Below, in pieces: positions 9,826-16,320 of a stretch of DNA of 64,000 nt; the first letter of the stretch is position 1; every line of letters starts with the position of its first letter. The translations under genes were made by a program, and so were the position numbers. The stretch comes from Hoeflea_A sp963921345 (GTDB lineage Bacteria; Pseudomonadota; Alphaproteobacteria; Rhizobiales; Rhizobiaceae). The DNA is taken from assembly GCA_963921345.3 (NCBI GenBank), contig CAWUFE020000007.1:2542001-2606000 (forward strand), read 5' to 3'. The notes below the pieces were generated by a model. That model worked only from the letters and a program-made list of their open reading frames with translations, made no database searches and was not told where the DNA came from.

Positions 9826-10081
9826 AATGCTGGAGGCCGAATTCCGGCGCATCGCCGTGGAACGGCCGCAGCAAAAGATCATCGTGGTCAACCTGAAGGG
9901 TGTGGGCGACATCGACCTATCGGGCGTCGACACGATCATCACCGAAGCGCAGCGCCGCCGGTCGATTGGCGGCGACCTCTACGTGATCACCCGCGCAGTG
10001 CATTTCATCGAGCGTCTCAAGCGGCTGGGCCTCAACGCCGCGATCGGCGACGATCACGTGCTGCCGGACAAGCACGCGGCC
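9481..10081. repeat. Tandem duplication of the STAS-domain segment, 2 x 300 bp
   Basis: Bases 9481-9780 recur as 9782-10081, with one extra A at 9781 between the copies (offset 301). I find a single difference: C at 9522 and T at 9823. The change is synonymous (TCC to TCT) in the STAS frame of copy 2, but in the read-through frame it makes the TGA that ends the SulP ORF. The near identity means the event is recent, or it is an assembly artefact. Confidence 0.92.
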
Positions 10082-10165
10082 ATCAGCAGAATCGTCCCGG
10101 TGCTCGACCGCTCGATCTGCGCCGCCTGCGACAAGCGCATCTTTCTCGAATGTCCGGATGAATGA
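9782..10165 (+). pseudogene. Detached second STAS domain (duplicated SulP C-terminus)
   Basis: An open frame of 127 residues containing the second copy of the STAS domain plus the authentic SulP C-terminus, AISRIVPVLDRSICAACDKR and onward to a stop at 10165. It begins at an internal ATG that was a normal Met codon of the transporter, with no ribosome-binding site before it. It may therefore be untranslated, or be reached only by re-initiation after the SulP stop at 9825. If expressed it would be a free STAS-only protein. I treat it as a by-product of the duplication. Confidence 0.6.
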
Positions 10166-10206
10166 GGTGAAGTGATGGAAGCAACCACCCCAAACGACGA
10201 CGCAGC

Positions 10207-10812
10207 TTATCTCGCGGTTCCTCTGGACGGCCCCACCACCACGAGAATGGTCGCCGGCTCGTCGCCTGCCTTGACATAGGCATGTTTCATCGAGCCTTCG
10301 AAATAGACACTGTCTCCGGCGTCGAGAAGGAGCGGTACGTAGAATTCCGAATGCAAGACGATGCTGCCTTTCAGCACGTGCAGGAATTCCTGGCCGTCAT
10401 GGGACCACAGGCCTCCGACTTCATCCAGGGATTCCGCCGTGACATGGTTGATCGCCGGATGCATGTCCTTGTTCGAGAGATCAGCGCACAGCACTTCAGT
10501 CGAATAGCGCGCCAGCGTGTATCCCTTGGCCTCGCCGCTACGCGTGACGGAGCGCATGCCGCTGGTCAGCGGTTTGGCGTGGTCGGTGAAGAATTCGGCG
10601 ATGTCGGCGCCGAATTCGTTGGCCAGAATAAACAGATGATGGGCGGAGATATCGGTCTGACCGGTCTCGATGCGCGACATCGTCGCCTCCGAAATCCCGC
10701 ACATGTCAGCGACTTCGCTGAGCGTCATCCCCTTCGACTTTCGCAGGCTTGAAATCCGCCTGCCGAGCGGCTGGCGGACATTCCGCTTTTCCGATTTGGC
10801 CGCCTCACGCAT
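10207..10812 (-). CDS. XRE-family regulator with C-terminal cupin (operon regulator)
   Basis: A 201-residue regulator. A lambda-repressor-like helix-turn-helix spans about residues 15-70 (SSLRKSKGMTLSEVADMCG, ISEATMSRIETGQT). A small cupin barrel fills about 125-195 (SHDGQEFLHVLKGSIVLHSE, LDAGDSVYFEGSMKHAY). The cupin normally senses a small ligand. The start is chosen at 10812 because ATGCGTGA makes an eight-base overlap with the ridA stop, the typical coupling in this operon. An earlier in-frame Met would reach deep into ridA. It is the last gene of the Liv-type ABC operon and probably regulates that operon and the divergent fusion gene. Paralogous in design to 36489-37094. Confidence 0.88.
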   Translation of the reverse strand: MREAAKSEKRNVRQPLGRRISSLRKSKGMTLSEVADMCGISEATMSRIETGQTDISAHHLFILANEFGADIAEFFTDHAKPLTSGMRSVTRSGEAKGYTLARYSTEVLCADLSNKDMHPAINHVTAESLDEVGGLWSHDGQEFLHVLKGSIVLHSEFYVPLLLDAGDSVYFEGSMKHAYVKAGDEPATILVVVGPSRGTAR

Positions 10813-11212
10813 CGGCGGGCACTCCCGAACCGCGAATGGCGTCGACCTCGATCTCCACATGCGCCTCCGGCACGGCCAGCGGCGAGCAGATCGTCGTATT
10901 GGTCGGTCGGGTGAACCCGATGCGGTCCTTCAAGACCGCCGAGATCGCCGGAACGTCATCGGGATCGGGCACGTAGACACGGGCGCGGACAATGTCCTGC
11001 AAACCGGAATCCGCCTCTTCAAGCGCGCGTTCGATGGTGTCGAGCGCGGTGTGGGCCTGAGCCTCCGGGCCCTCGGCCATTTCGCCGGTGGAGAAGTCGA
11101 CGCCCACCGTACCCGAAACGAAAATCCGGTCGTCGACGATCACCGCCCGGGCATAGCCTGCCATGTCCTCGTAAATCGATCCGCTGAAGACATGTTTGCG
11201 CACGCCAGCCAT
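10805..11212 (-). CDS. RidA/YjgF-family protein
   Basis: A 135-residue RidA-superfamily protein. Its segments RAVIVDDRIFVSGTVGVD, QAHTALDTIERALEEADSG, DIVRARVYV and the closing PEAHVEIEVDAI match the trimeric RidA fold. The arginine in VRARVYV and the C-terminal glutamate in VEIEVDA are the usual active-site positions. RidA enzymes hydrolyse reactive enamines or imines, and some family members are 2-aminomuconate deaminases in aromatic amino acid degradation. It lies between the ABC binding protein and the XRE regulator in the same operon, so its substrate is probably an intermediate made from the transported compound. Confidence 0.9.
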   Translation of the reverse strand: MAGVRKHVFSGSIYEDMAGYARAVIVDDRIFVSGTVGVDFSTGEMAEGPEAQAHTALDTIERALEEADSGLQDIVRARVYVPDPDDVPAISAVLKDRIGFTRPTNTTICSPLAVPEAHVEIEVDAIRGSGVPADA

Positions 11213-11240
11213 GGCCGAATTCCTTTGTATGGCAGAAGGT

Positions 11241-11269
11241 CGACAGGGGGCCGAAGCGGCCCCCTGTCG
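11241..11269 (-). promoter_or_regulatory. Strong intercistronic hairpin between binding protein and ridA
   Basis: CGACAGGGGGCCG and CGGCCCCCTGTCG form a perfect 13-bp stem with a 3-nt loop. No U-run follows on the transcribed strand. It sits just after the binding-protein stop, where such stems often protect the abundant binding-protein mRNA or reduce read-through into the downstream ridA-XRE genes. Confidence 0.75.
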
Positions 11270-11275
11270 AGTTTT

Positions 11276-12544
11276 CTACGATCCGTTGTCGAGCTTCTTG
11301 ATCAGATCGGCCACCTGCTCGGTGGTCAGATACTCGGTCTCGACATTCTTGTCGCCGTCCAGCTTCCAGGTCATTTTCGGAGCCTGAACGTCGCCGTTTT
11401 CGTCAAAGGCGAGCGCGCCGGTGGCGCCGACATAACGGATGGTCTTGCCTTCCGCCAGCAACTCCTTGGCACGCTTGATGCCTTCCGGACCCGGATAGAC
11501 CTCGACGCCGTCCGGCGAGGTCACCTTGCGGATATTGTCGCGGATGTTCTCGCCGGTGATGTCGCCGGAGGCTTCCATTGCCAGCAGGACGACTGTCACG
11601 GCATCGAACACTGAATGCAGGCCGGGGCCGTTCGGCGGGCTGTCGAAGCGGGCTTCGAACATTTCGTTGAACGAATCCACAGACGGCAGTCGCGGCTGGG
11701 CGCTGTCATAGCCCTGCAGGTTCTTCAGGTGTTTGGCACCGACCGCCTTGAAGTAGTCGTCCGACCGCAGCGAGTTGTTGACGATCAGATTGTCGGTACC
11801 GCCGAGCGCCAGCCATTCGCGGGTGATGGTCGCGCCGTCGACGGGAAAGGCGACCAGGAAGAGCGCATCCGGGTTGCTTTCCAGCGCCTTGGTCACCTCG
11901 GCACGGTAGCTCTGCTGGCTTTCGTTATAGGCAACCATGGCAGCGATGTTGCCGCCCATCTTGGCGACGTCCTGCTCGAACCGCTTGGCCAGGCCGACAC
12001 CGAAGTCGGTATTGACGTAGATGACGGCGATGTTGTTGAAGCCGCTCTTGTTGGCCAGATAGGCCCCCATGGCGGACTGGCTGCGGTTGGTCGCGTAGGT
12101 GCGGAACCAGAAGCCGTCTGTCTTGCCGTCCCTGGCGAGCTCGGTAAAGCTCTCCGAGGACGAGCAGCAGGACACCTGCGTGATCTTCGACGGCACCGCG
12201 ACGGATGTCAGGATCGGCAGGCTGACGCCCGACGAGATGGCACCGATCAGGGCCTGGACGCCCTCCAGGTCGACAAGGCTCTTGGCCGCATCGACGCCGA
12301 CGGCCGACTGGCCCTGCGTATCGCGCAGCACATAGTCGACCTCGCAGCCGAGCACGCCGCCGGCTTCGTTGAACTGATCGACCGCGAACTGGCCGGTTTC
12401 GGCAATGCGCTCGCCCACCTGGCCCATCGGGCCGCTGACCGGCAGCACCGCGCCCAGCTTGACGGGGCAGTCGGCCGCGAATGCGGTCGAGCCGAATCCC
12501 ATAACAACCGCGGCGACCGCCGCTATGCTCAGATTTCGCAACAT
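11276..12544 (-). CDS. Branched-chain-amino-acid-type ABC transporter substrate-binding protein (LivK/peripla_BP_6)
   Basis: A 422-residue periplasmic binding protein. Residues 1-23 are a signal peptide ending at AFA-ADCPVKLG. The mature protein opens with the family motif VKLGAVLPVSGPMGQVGERI, and has YVLRDTQGQSAVGVDAA and GAISSGVSLPILTSVAV in the first lobe. It delivers an amino acid or aromatic/amide ligand to the LivHMFG complex encoded upstream. A 13-bp hairpin follows the gene. The divergent fusion gene suggests an aromatic amino acid derivative such as kynurenine as ligand; this is inferred from context only. Confidence 0.9.
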   Translation of the reverse strand: MLRNLSIAAVAAVVMGFGSTAFAADCPVKLGAVLPVSGPMGQVGERIAETGQFAVDQFNEAGGVLGCEVDYVLRDTQGQSAVGVDAAKSLVDLEGVQALIGAISSGVSLPILTSVAVPSKITQVSCCSSSESFTELARDGKTDGFWFRTYATNRSQSAMGAYLANKSGFNNIAVIYVNTDFGVGLAKRFEQDVAKMGGNIAAMVAYNESQQSYRAEVTKALESNPDALFLVAFPVDGATITREWLALGGTDNLIVNNSLRSDDYFKAVGAKHLKNLQGYDSAQPRLPSVDSFNEMFEARFDSPPNGPGLHSVFDAVTVVLLAMEASGDITGENIRDNIRKVTSPDGVEVYPGPEGIKRAKELLAEGKTIRYVGATGALAFDENGDVQAPKMTWKLDGDKNVETEYLTTEQVADLIKKLDNGS

Positions 12545-12649
12545 ATCTTCCTCCGTTCGTTGCGCCCGGATGGCTGTCGCCAGGCTCTCCGGATACCCTG
12601 TTAGACTACAATTGGCCTTGTTTGGCGTGGCGACGTTATTCCTTTCAAT

Positions 12650-13621
12650 TCAAGTCGTTTCTGCTGCCTCCTGTTGGGACTGCGCGTGACGCGACACGTG
12701 CAGTTCCTCGCCGATAAGCCCGCGCGGCCGCAAAAGCAGCGTGACGACCAGAATGAGGCCTATCAGGATCGCCTGCAAGGCACCGCCCTGCGCCTGGATT
12801 TCGGCCGGCACGACCCGCGAGATGACAAAACCGCTGAAAGTCCAGACACCCCAGACGATGAGGGCGCCGAGGACCGCGCCGCGATTGTTGGCGCTGCCAC
12901 CGACGATCAGCATGGTCCACACCTGGAACGTCAGGATCGGCAGGAAGTCCCAAGGGCTGACATAGCCGATGAAGGACACGTAGAGCGCACCCGACAGACC
13001 CATGATCATGCAACCGAGCACGAAGGACTCCATCCGCACACGCGTCGGGTTCTTGCCCAGCGAGGCGGCCGCGGTCTCGTCTTCGCGGATGGCCTTCAGC
13101 ATCCGGCCCCAGGGCGATTTGACGATACGCTCGAGCGCCAGAAAGGCTAGTCCGCCGACGATCAGGACGATAAGCAGGAACAGGGCGTTTTGCGCCAGCG
13201 GCCCGTCGACCATCGCCTTTGTCGGGTTGGGGATATCGATGAGACCGAGCGTGCCGCCGGTCAGGTATTCCCAGTTGAGGCAAACCAGCTGGATGGTGAC
13301 CGCGATGCCGAAGGTCGCGACGGCAAGGTACTCGTCTTTCAGCCGCAGGGTGACAAGGCCCACGATCAACGCTCCGATTCCTGAAGCCACCATCGCCCCG
13401 ATCAGGCCGACAATGAACGGCAATTCGAAGCCGCCGAAGACGGGTTCGCGCGCCGGACCGGTGAGGATGGCCATGGTGTAGCCGCCTATCGCCATGAAGC
13501 CCGCAACGCCGGCATTGAACAGGCCGGTGAAGCCCCATTGCAGGTTCAGGCCCAATACGGCAATCCCGAAGACGAGTGACAGGATCAGGAAAAAGACGAT
13601 GTAGGATACCAGCCCGATCAT
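12650..13621 (-). CDS. ABC transporter permease, LivM type
   Basis: A 323-residue inner-membrane permease with about eight to ten hydrophobic segments and the LivM-type opening GIAVLGLNLQWGFTGLFNAG. The EAA-like coupling loop LKAIREDETAAASLGKNPTR is near residue 185. It forms the channel with the LivH-type permease, whose gene overlaps this one by four bases. The hydrophilic C-terminal tail (RPRGLIGEELHVSRHAQ) is usual. Start at ATG 13621, in the ATGA overlap. Confidence 0.92.
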   Translation of the reverse strand: MIGLVSYIVFFLILSLVFGIAVLGLNLQWGFTGLFNAGVAGFMAIGGYTMAILTGPAREPVFGGFELPFIVGLIGAMVASGIGALIVGLVTLRLKDEYLAVATFGIAVTIQLVCLNWEYLTGGTLGLIDIPNPTKAMVDGPLAQNALFLLIVLIVGGLAFLALERIVKSPWGRMLKAIREDETAAASLGKNPTRVRMESFVLGCMIMGLSGALYVSFIGYVSPWDFLPILTFQVWTMLIVGGSANNRGAVLGALIVWGVWTFSGFVISRVVPAEIQAQGGALQAILIGLILVVTLLLRPRGLIGEELHVSRHAQSQQEAAETT

Positions 13622-14529
13622 CGTGCACGTTCTCCGAACAGACCCTCGGGCTTCAAGATCAGAACCAGCAGGATCAGCAGAAACGGAACCGCCGGCTTGT
13701 ACGTGGTCGGTATGACCATCACCGAGAGGTTCTCCGACAACCCGACGACGAAACCGCCGATCACCGCTCCGTAGAGGCTGCCGGTACCGCCGAGGATCGC
13801 CGCGGCGAAGAGCGGCAGGATCAGGCTGAATCCAAGCTCGGGCCTAAGCTGCACGGTCAGACCGTAAAGCACGCCGCCAAGGGCAGCTCCCGAGGCGCCG
13901 ATGATCCACACCCAGTTGATGATCGCGCCGACATTGACGCCGGCGACGCGGGCAAGGTCGGGGCTTTCGGCGACGCCGCGCATGGAGATACCGGTGCGGG
14001 TACGGGTCATGAACAGGTGCAGCGCGACCACCGTGACGATGGTGAGCCCGAACAGGAAGACCTGATCGGGCATGACCCGTATTCCGCCCGGCAGCAGAAT
14101 GGCGAACTGCAGTTCGTTGGAGAAGTAGATCGGGTCCGACCCCCAGATCAGCACGACCAGGTTACGAAGGATCAGGGCGACGCCGAAACTGGCGAAGACC
14201 ATGGTCATGTGTCCGGCCGTCCTGCTCAACCGTTCGAAGATGAAACGGTGCAGGAGATAGGCGACCATCCAGGTCAGGACACAGGAGCCGACCATCGCCA
14301 CCAGCAGCGGAAGTCCGAACGAAAACGGTCCGATGACAGAATCGAACAGGCCGCCGAAAACGCTGAAGAAGGCCAGGAAGATCAGCGCGGAATAGGCCCC
14401 CCAGGTCAGCAGTTCGGAATGGGAGAAGTTGGCGAAGCGCAGCATTTTCATGGTGAAGCTGAGACCGATTGCCCCCAGCGCCACAATCGCGCCGCTCAGA
14501 ATTCCATCCGCAAAGTGCTGCAGAAACAT
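13618..14529 (-). CDS. ABC transporter permease, LivH type
   Basis: A 303-residue integral membrane permease. LSGAIVALGAIGLSFTMKML near the N-terminus and the coupling loop RTRTGISMRGVAESPDLARV near residue 180 are LivH features. KPEGLFGERAR forms the C-terminal tail. Its start shares one base with the livF-like stop and its end overlaps the LivM-type gene by four bases, so translation is coupled through the operon. Confidence 0.92.
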   Translation of the reverse strand: MFLQHFADGILSGAIVALGAIGLSFTMKMLRFANFSHSELLTWGAYSALIFLAFFSVFGGLFDSVIGPFSFGLPLLVAMVGSCVLTWMVAYLLHRFIFERLSRTAGHMTMVFASFGVALILRNLVVLIWGSDPIYFSNELQFAILLPGGIRVMPDQVFLFGLTIVTVVALHLFMTRTRTGISMRGVAESPDLARVAGVNVGAIINWVWIIGASGAALGGVLYGLTVQLRPELGFSLILPLFAAAILGGTGSLYGAVIGGFVVGLSENLSVMVIPTTYKPAVPFLLILLVLILKPEGLFGERAR

Positions 14530-15296
14530 CAGGCAGTTCCCTCCCGCCCGGCGTTTGCCGGGTCCTCGCGCCGCATTCCCAGGAACACCTCGCCGATCTC
14601 CTCATCCTCCAGCAGATCCTGCGCCGGGCCGTCGATCCGGTTGCGGCCTTCGGCCAGGACGTAGCCGCGGTCCGATACGCGCAGCGCGGCCTTGGCGTTC
14701 TGCTCCACCATCAACACCGCGGCGCCGTTCTTCACCAGGTCGCGGACCAGGGCGAACAGCTCGCCGGCGGCCATCGGCGACAGGCCCGCCGTGGGTTCGT
14801 CCAGCATGATCAGCCGCGGCTCGGTCAGCAGCGCCCGGGCCACCGCCAGGATCTGCCGCTGCCCGCCCGAGAGCACGCCGGCCTTCTCGCGACGGCGCTC
14901 TTTAAGGACCGGATAGATGTCGAAGATCTCTTCGATCCGCCGGTCGGCCTGCCGTTTCGGCAGGGCGGCTCCGCCGATGACGAGATTTTCCTGAATGGTC
15001 AGCGTGGCAAAGACATTGCCAGTCTGCGGCACGAAGCCGACGCCTTCGGACGCCAGCCTGTGGGCCGGAATGTGGGTGATGTGTTCGCCATCGAGCCGGA
15101 TCTCGCCGTCCGACACGTCGACCAGTCCGGCGACCGCCTTGATGAAGGTCGACTTCCCTGCTCCGTTGGGGCCGATGATGGTGACGATCTCGCCCGGATC
15201 CACGAAGACGGACACGCCATGCAGGATCGGCATGTCGGGCACATAGCCGGCAACGACGCCGGAGGCTTCGAGGATATGGCCTGCGGGCGCGGTCAC
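14529..15296 (-). CDS. ABC transporter ATP-binding protein, LivF type
   Basis: A 255-residue ATPase. The Walker A motif GPNGAGKSTFIKAV is near residue 43, the signature LSGGQRQILAVARALL near 140 and Walker B PRLIMLDEPTAGLSP near 160; the switch-region motif ends in EQNAKAALRVSDRGYVL, typical of LivF. It energises the LivHM channel with its LivG-type partner, whose stop it overlaps by four bases. Confidence 0.93.
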   Translation of the reverse strand: MTAPAGHILEASGVVAGYVPDMPILHGVSVFVDPGEIVTIIGPNGAGKSTFIKAVAGLVDVSDGEIRLDGEHITHIPAHRLASEGVGFVPQTGNVFATLTIQENLVIGGAALPKRQADRRIEEIFDIYPVLKERRREKAGVLSGGQRQILAVARALLTEPRLIMLDEPTAGLSPMAAGELFALVRDLVKNGAAVLMVEQNAKAALRVSDRGYVLAEGRNRIDGPAQDLLEDEEIGEVFLGMRREDPANAGREGTA

Positions 15297-16069
15297 GGCA
15301 GGTCCCCCAGATAGGCGTCCAGGACCTTCGGGTCCTGGCGGGCGCCGTCGGCATCGCCCTGATAGAGCAGCTTGCCCTGCGACATGACCATGATCGGATC
15401 GCAGATCGACATGACCACATCCATGTTGTGCTCGATGATCAGGAAGGTGTAACCGCGCTCGTTCAGCGCCTTGATCTTGTCGACCAGGGTCACCATCAGC
15501 GACGGATTGACCCCGGCGGCCGGCTCGTCCAGCAGGATGATCTTCGGATCGGCCATCAGCACGCGGGCCAGTTCCAGCAGCTTGAGCTGGCCGCCGGACA
15601 GGGTGTCGGCCTGATCTCCACGCACCCGGGTCAGCCCGCAGAACTCGATGATCTCGCTGGCCCGTCCCCGGGCCTCGCGCTCCTGGCGTGCCACCTCTCC
15701 CGGCCGGAACCAGTTGTTCCAGAACATCTCGCCGGCCTGGTTCAACGGCACCATCATGACGTTTTCCAGGACCGACATTTCCGGAAACGGCCGCGGGATC
15801 TGGAAGGTCCGCGACAGCCCGGACGAGAAGATCCGGTGCGGCGGCAGGTTCTGGATCGGCGCTCCGTCCAGGAAAACCTGGCCCTCGTCCGGTCGCATCA
15901 GGCCTGCCAGCGTGTTGAAGAGCGTGGTCTTTCCGGCACCGTTCGGCCCGATCAGGCCGCCTATGACACCGGGCGAGAGGTCAAAGGACATGGCATCGAC
16001 CGCCGTGAAGCCGCCAAACCGCTTGGTGACCCCGCGGATCGACAGAAGTGCGTCGCCGTTTTCCGGCAC
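15293..16069 (-). CDS. ABC transporter ATP-binding protein, LivG type (first gene of operon)
   Basis: A 258-residue ATPase. Walker A GPNGAGKTTLFNTL lies near residue 40, the signature LSGGQLKLLELARVLM near 160, and Walker B PKIILLDEPAAGVNPSL near 180. The long helical insertion before the signature, NQAGEMFWNNWFRPGEVARQ, is typical of LivG. It heads the minus-strand operon livG-F-H-M-binding protein-ridA-XRE. The promoter must lie in the 251-bp divergent gap shared with the fusion gene. Confidence 0.93.
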   Translation of the reverse strand: MPENGDALLSIRGVTKRFGGFTAVDAMSFDLSPGVIGGLIGPNGAGKTTLFNTLAGLMRPDEGQVFLDGAPIQNLPPHRIFSSGLSRTFQIPRPFPEMSVLENVMMVPLNQAGEMFWNNWFRPGEVARQEREARGRASEIIEFCGLTRVRGDQADTLSGGQLKLLELARVLMADPKIILLDEPAAGVNPSLMVTLVDKIKALNERGYTFLIIEHNMDVVMSICDPIMVMSQGKLLYQGDADGARQDPKVLDAYLGDLP

Positions 16070-16320
16070 CGTCAGATCGCGCTGCTGTTGGCTTGGTGGT
16101 CGCGCAATTGAGTGTTTCCCCTTTGAACTCGAACCTCGTTATTATCCTTGCGTCCGCCGCGATATCGCCGGCGTCGACGCTGGAAGGCTTGTCACCCTTT
16201 TGCGGAAGTATACTGTCCAGCTTGCGAATTGAGAAGCATCCTCGCAAAATTTGTCAATTTTGCAATTTTCCTTCAATTCTGTCAGACTGCCACGGACCCG
16301 TTTTCCGGGAAGACCGCGCA
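16070..16320. promoter_or_regulatory. Divergent promoter/operator region, Liv operon and fusion gene
   Basis: This 251-bp gap is AT-richer than the flanking genes between about 16130 and 16290. It contains a perfect inverted repeat GCAAAATT-N4-AATTTTGC at 16244-16263, a good candidate operator for the XRE-cupin regulator encoded at the operon's end. The half-site tail CAATTTTCC recurs just after it at 16263-16271. I could not place clear -35/-10 boxes for either side. Confidence 0.55.

Noticed and set aside
16048..16320. Possible N-terminal extension of the fusion protein (about 91 codons upstream of 16321)
   Set aside because: The stretch overlaps the start of the divergent livG-like gene and the control region, contains the operator palindrome, and has no family sequence.
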